Below, piece after piece: positions 33,351-34,422 of a stretch of DNA of 34,422 nucleotides (within the stretch, counting starts at the first letter, position 1; the number at the start of each line of letters is the position of its first letter). The position numbers and the translations under genes are program-made. Source of the DNA: Mesolinea sp964536465 (GTDB lineage: Bacteria; Chloroflexota; Anaerolineae; Anaerolineales; Anaerolineaceae); NCBI GenBank assembly GCA_964536465.1, contig CAZHXQ010000011.1:1-34422 (forward strand), in the 5' to 3' direction. Below the pieces are notes generated by a model, which was given only the letters and a program-made list of their open reading frames with translations, was not told the DNA's origin and searched no databases.

Positions 33351-34422
33351 ATGACGATCAGTGAATTCTCAATCCCCTTCAAATATAAAACCAATCGGTC
33401 CAGCCCGATCAAATGGGTTTCAGGTCATGCCCTGCACCACTGGCCAATTTTCCTGCTGGCCTTGATTGGCGCCATCGGCAACGCGGCCCTGGCATCAGTT
33501 CCCGCCATCGAATTCGGACGGGTCTTCAATAACCTCACTTCTGGCTCCCCTTCCATTGACCTCTTTTTGCGAAGCGCAGTCATGATAGGGATCACTCAGA
33601 CAGTGCGGGGATTGATGCAGTTCATGCGCAATTTTGGCTTCGAAGTCACCGCCCAAATGATCGAAAGGGATGTACGCGAGGAGTTTTATATCAGCCTGCT
33701 TGGCAAGAGTATGACTTTTCACAGTCTGCAGTCTATCGGCGACCTGATGGCCAGAGCCACGAATGATATCCGTGAAGTCAATTACATCTTCAGCCCGGGC
33801 ATCAACATGGTTTTTGGCTCGCTGAACTTTCTCTTCATCCCCCTCACCATCGGTGCCTCGATTCATCCAGCACTGTTGATCACACCTGTGGTCTTCATCA
33901 TCGCTTATTTCATCTCGATATGGCATTACCTGAGAATTCTTAAGCCGGTGACCACCGAGATTCGTTCCAGCTTTGGTAAAATGAACAGCCGTCTAACCGA
34001 GGATATCGACGGAGTCGAAACCGTCAAAGCCGCTGCACAAGAAGAAAATGAGATCGCTCTTTTCAGAAAAAACACGCAAGCCTACCGCGACGCAATGATC
34101 AAGCAGGGAGACATCGAAGCACGCTTTCTTCCGCTGCTGCTGCTGGCCCTGGCTTTGGGTTTCGGTTTGCTACACGCATTAATCCTCGCCCGCCAGGGGC
34201 AGATCGAACTCGGGTCTGTGGTGACTTATTTCAGCGCGCTGTCAATGCTGGGCTTTCCCACCAATACCTCAATCCGCTCTTATTCAATGATCTCTTCTGG
34301 ATTGGCTGGCGCAAGGCGCTTATTAAACCTGATGAACACCGAAAACATTCTGGATGAGAATACGGAAGGTCACGCTGCGGTCATTGCGGGCAAAGTCGAA
34401 TTTAAAGACGTCTGTTTCGCCT
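33351..34422 (+). CDS. ABC exporter, membrane-ATPase fusion (3' end outside window)
   Basis: N-terminal 357 residues of a half-size ABC exporter of the MsbA/lipid-drug-peptide type. The frame is open from ATG 33351 to the end of the window. The transmembrane domain (about 30-325) shows hydrophobic helices near 33-52, 168-200 and 255-285, and family blocks such as GDLMARATNDI and EDIDGVETVKAAAQE (intracellular loops). The sequence reaches the first strand of the nucleotide-binding domain (GKVEFKDVCFA), so the Walker motifs lie outside. The ATG lacks a Shine-Dalgarno; the leader is A-rich. Exporters of this class often occur as heterodimer pairs, so a second half may follow. The substrate is unknown. 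Confidence 0.9.
   Translation, partial: MTISEFSIPFKYKTNRSSPIKWVSGHALHHWPIFLLALIGAIGNAALASVPAIEFGRVFNNLTSGSPSIDLFLRSAVMIGITQTVRGLMQFMRNFGFEVTAQMIERDVREEFYISLLGKSMTFHSLQSIGDLMARATNDIREVNYIFSPGINMVFGSLNFLFIPLTIGASIHPALLITPVVFIIAYFISIWHYLRILKPVTTEIRSSFGKMNSRLTEDIDGVETVKAAAQEENEIALFRKNTQAYRDAMIKQGDIEARFLPLLLLALALGFGLLHALILARQGQIELGSVVTYFSALSMLGFPTNTSIRSYSMISSGLAGARRLLNLMNTENILDENTEGHAAVIAGKVEFKDVCFA

Noticed and set aside
33495..33926. 143-residue minus-strand frame near the end of the window
   Set aside because: It is antisense to the ABC exporter membrane domain, whose plus-strand frame is open to the end of the window and clearly family-like.

Overview
The window reads as chromosomal DNA of a heterotrophic bacterium, most likely an anaerobic member of the Chloroflexota (class Anaerolineae or close to it). 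This rests on family-level traits: a LysM protein with a zinc ribbon and Thr/Pro linker, a fused E1 alpha-beta 2-oxoacid dehydrogenase, an ADP-forming acyl-CoA synthetase, a gamma-alpha fused 2-oxoacid:ferredoxin oxidoreductase, a Tat-exported YkuD protein, and a secreted protein ending in a (Y/F)LPL(I/V) type tail. Base composition is moderate and even. I see no insertion sequence, prophage, CRISPR array or rRNA, and no intact tRNA.

Layout. 1-759: end of a sugar-type ABC permease. 906-4626: promoter, fused E1, E2 and terminator, a two-gene 2-oxoacid dehydrogenase operon without E3. 4843-6899: cyclophilin and histidine ammonia-lyase. 6941-8857 (minus): beta-hydroxyacid dehydrogenase and AmrS-type radical SAM enzyme. 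9107-11401 (minus): secreted C39-like peptidase domain with four 100-residue cadherin-like repeats. 11658-13766: ADP-forming acyl-CoA synthetase. 13972-15754: HAD-IIA phosphatase and L,D-transpeptidase. 15755-18145: divergent hemW and a LysM membrane protein. 18217-19149 (minus): thioredoxin reductase. 19479-22338: M20 peptidase, DUF1385 membrane protein and a ComEA-like protein. 22506-25568: yqeY, a 7TM-HD phosphodiesterase (pgpH) and ybeY. 25804-29385: ornithine carbamoyltransferase, ornithine aminotransferase and pyruvate kinase. 29476-33049 (minus): FCD-type regulator and a two-gene 2-oxoacid:ferredoxin oxidoreductase. 33351-34422: start of an ABC exporter that runs off the window.

How the genes fit together (inference). 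Many products suit growth on peptides and amino acids: a peptidase, histidine deamination, ornithine/citrulline turnover, two oxidative routes from 2-oxoacids to acyl-CoA, and an ADP-forming synthetase that can recover ATP from acyl-CoA. The rest is housekeeping (ybeY, yqeY, pgpH, trxB, hemW, cyclophilin) and envelope functions.

I found no clear-cut new multi-gene system. The best leads are a three-half-site operator under a strong promoter ahead of the FCD regulator, apparently leaderless starts in a 45-bp divergent gap (hemW / LysM), exchanged metal-ligand residues in the E1 thiamine diphosphate motif, the repeat-bearing C39 exoprotein and its tail, and a tRNA D-arm-like remnant beside the regulator.
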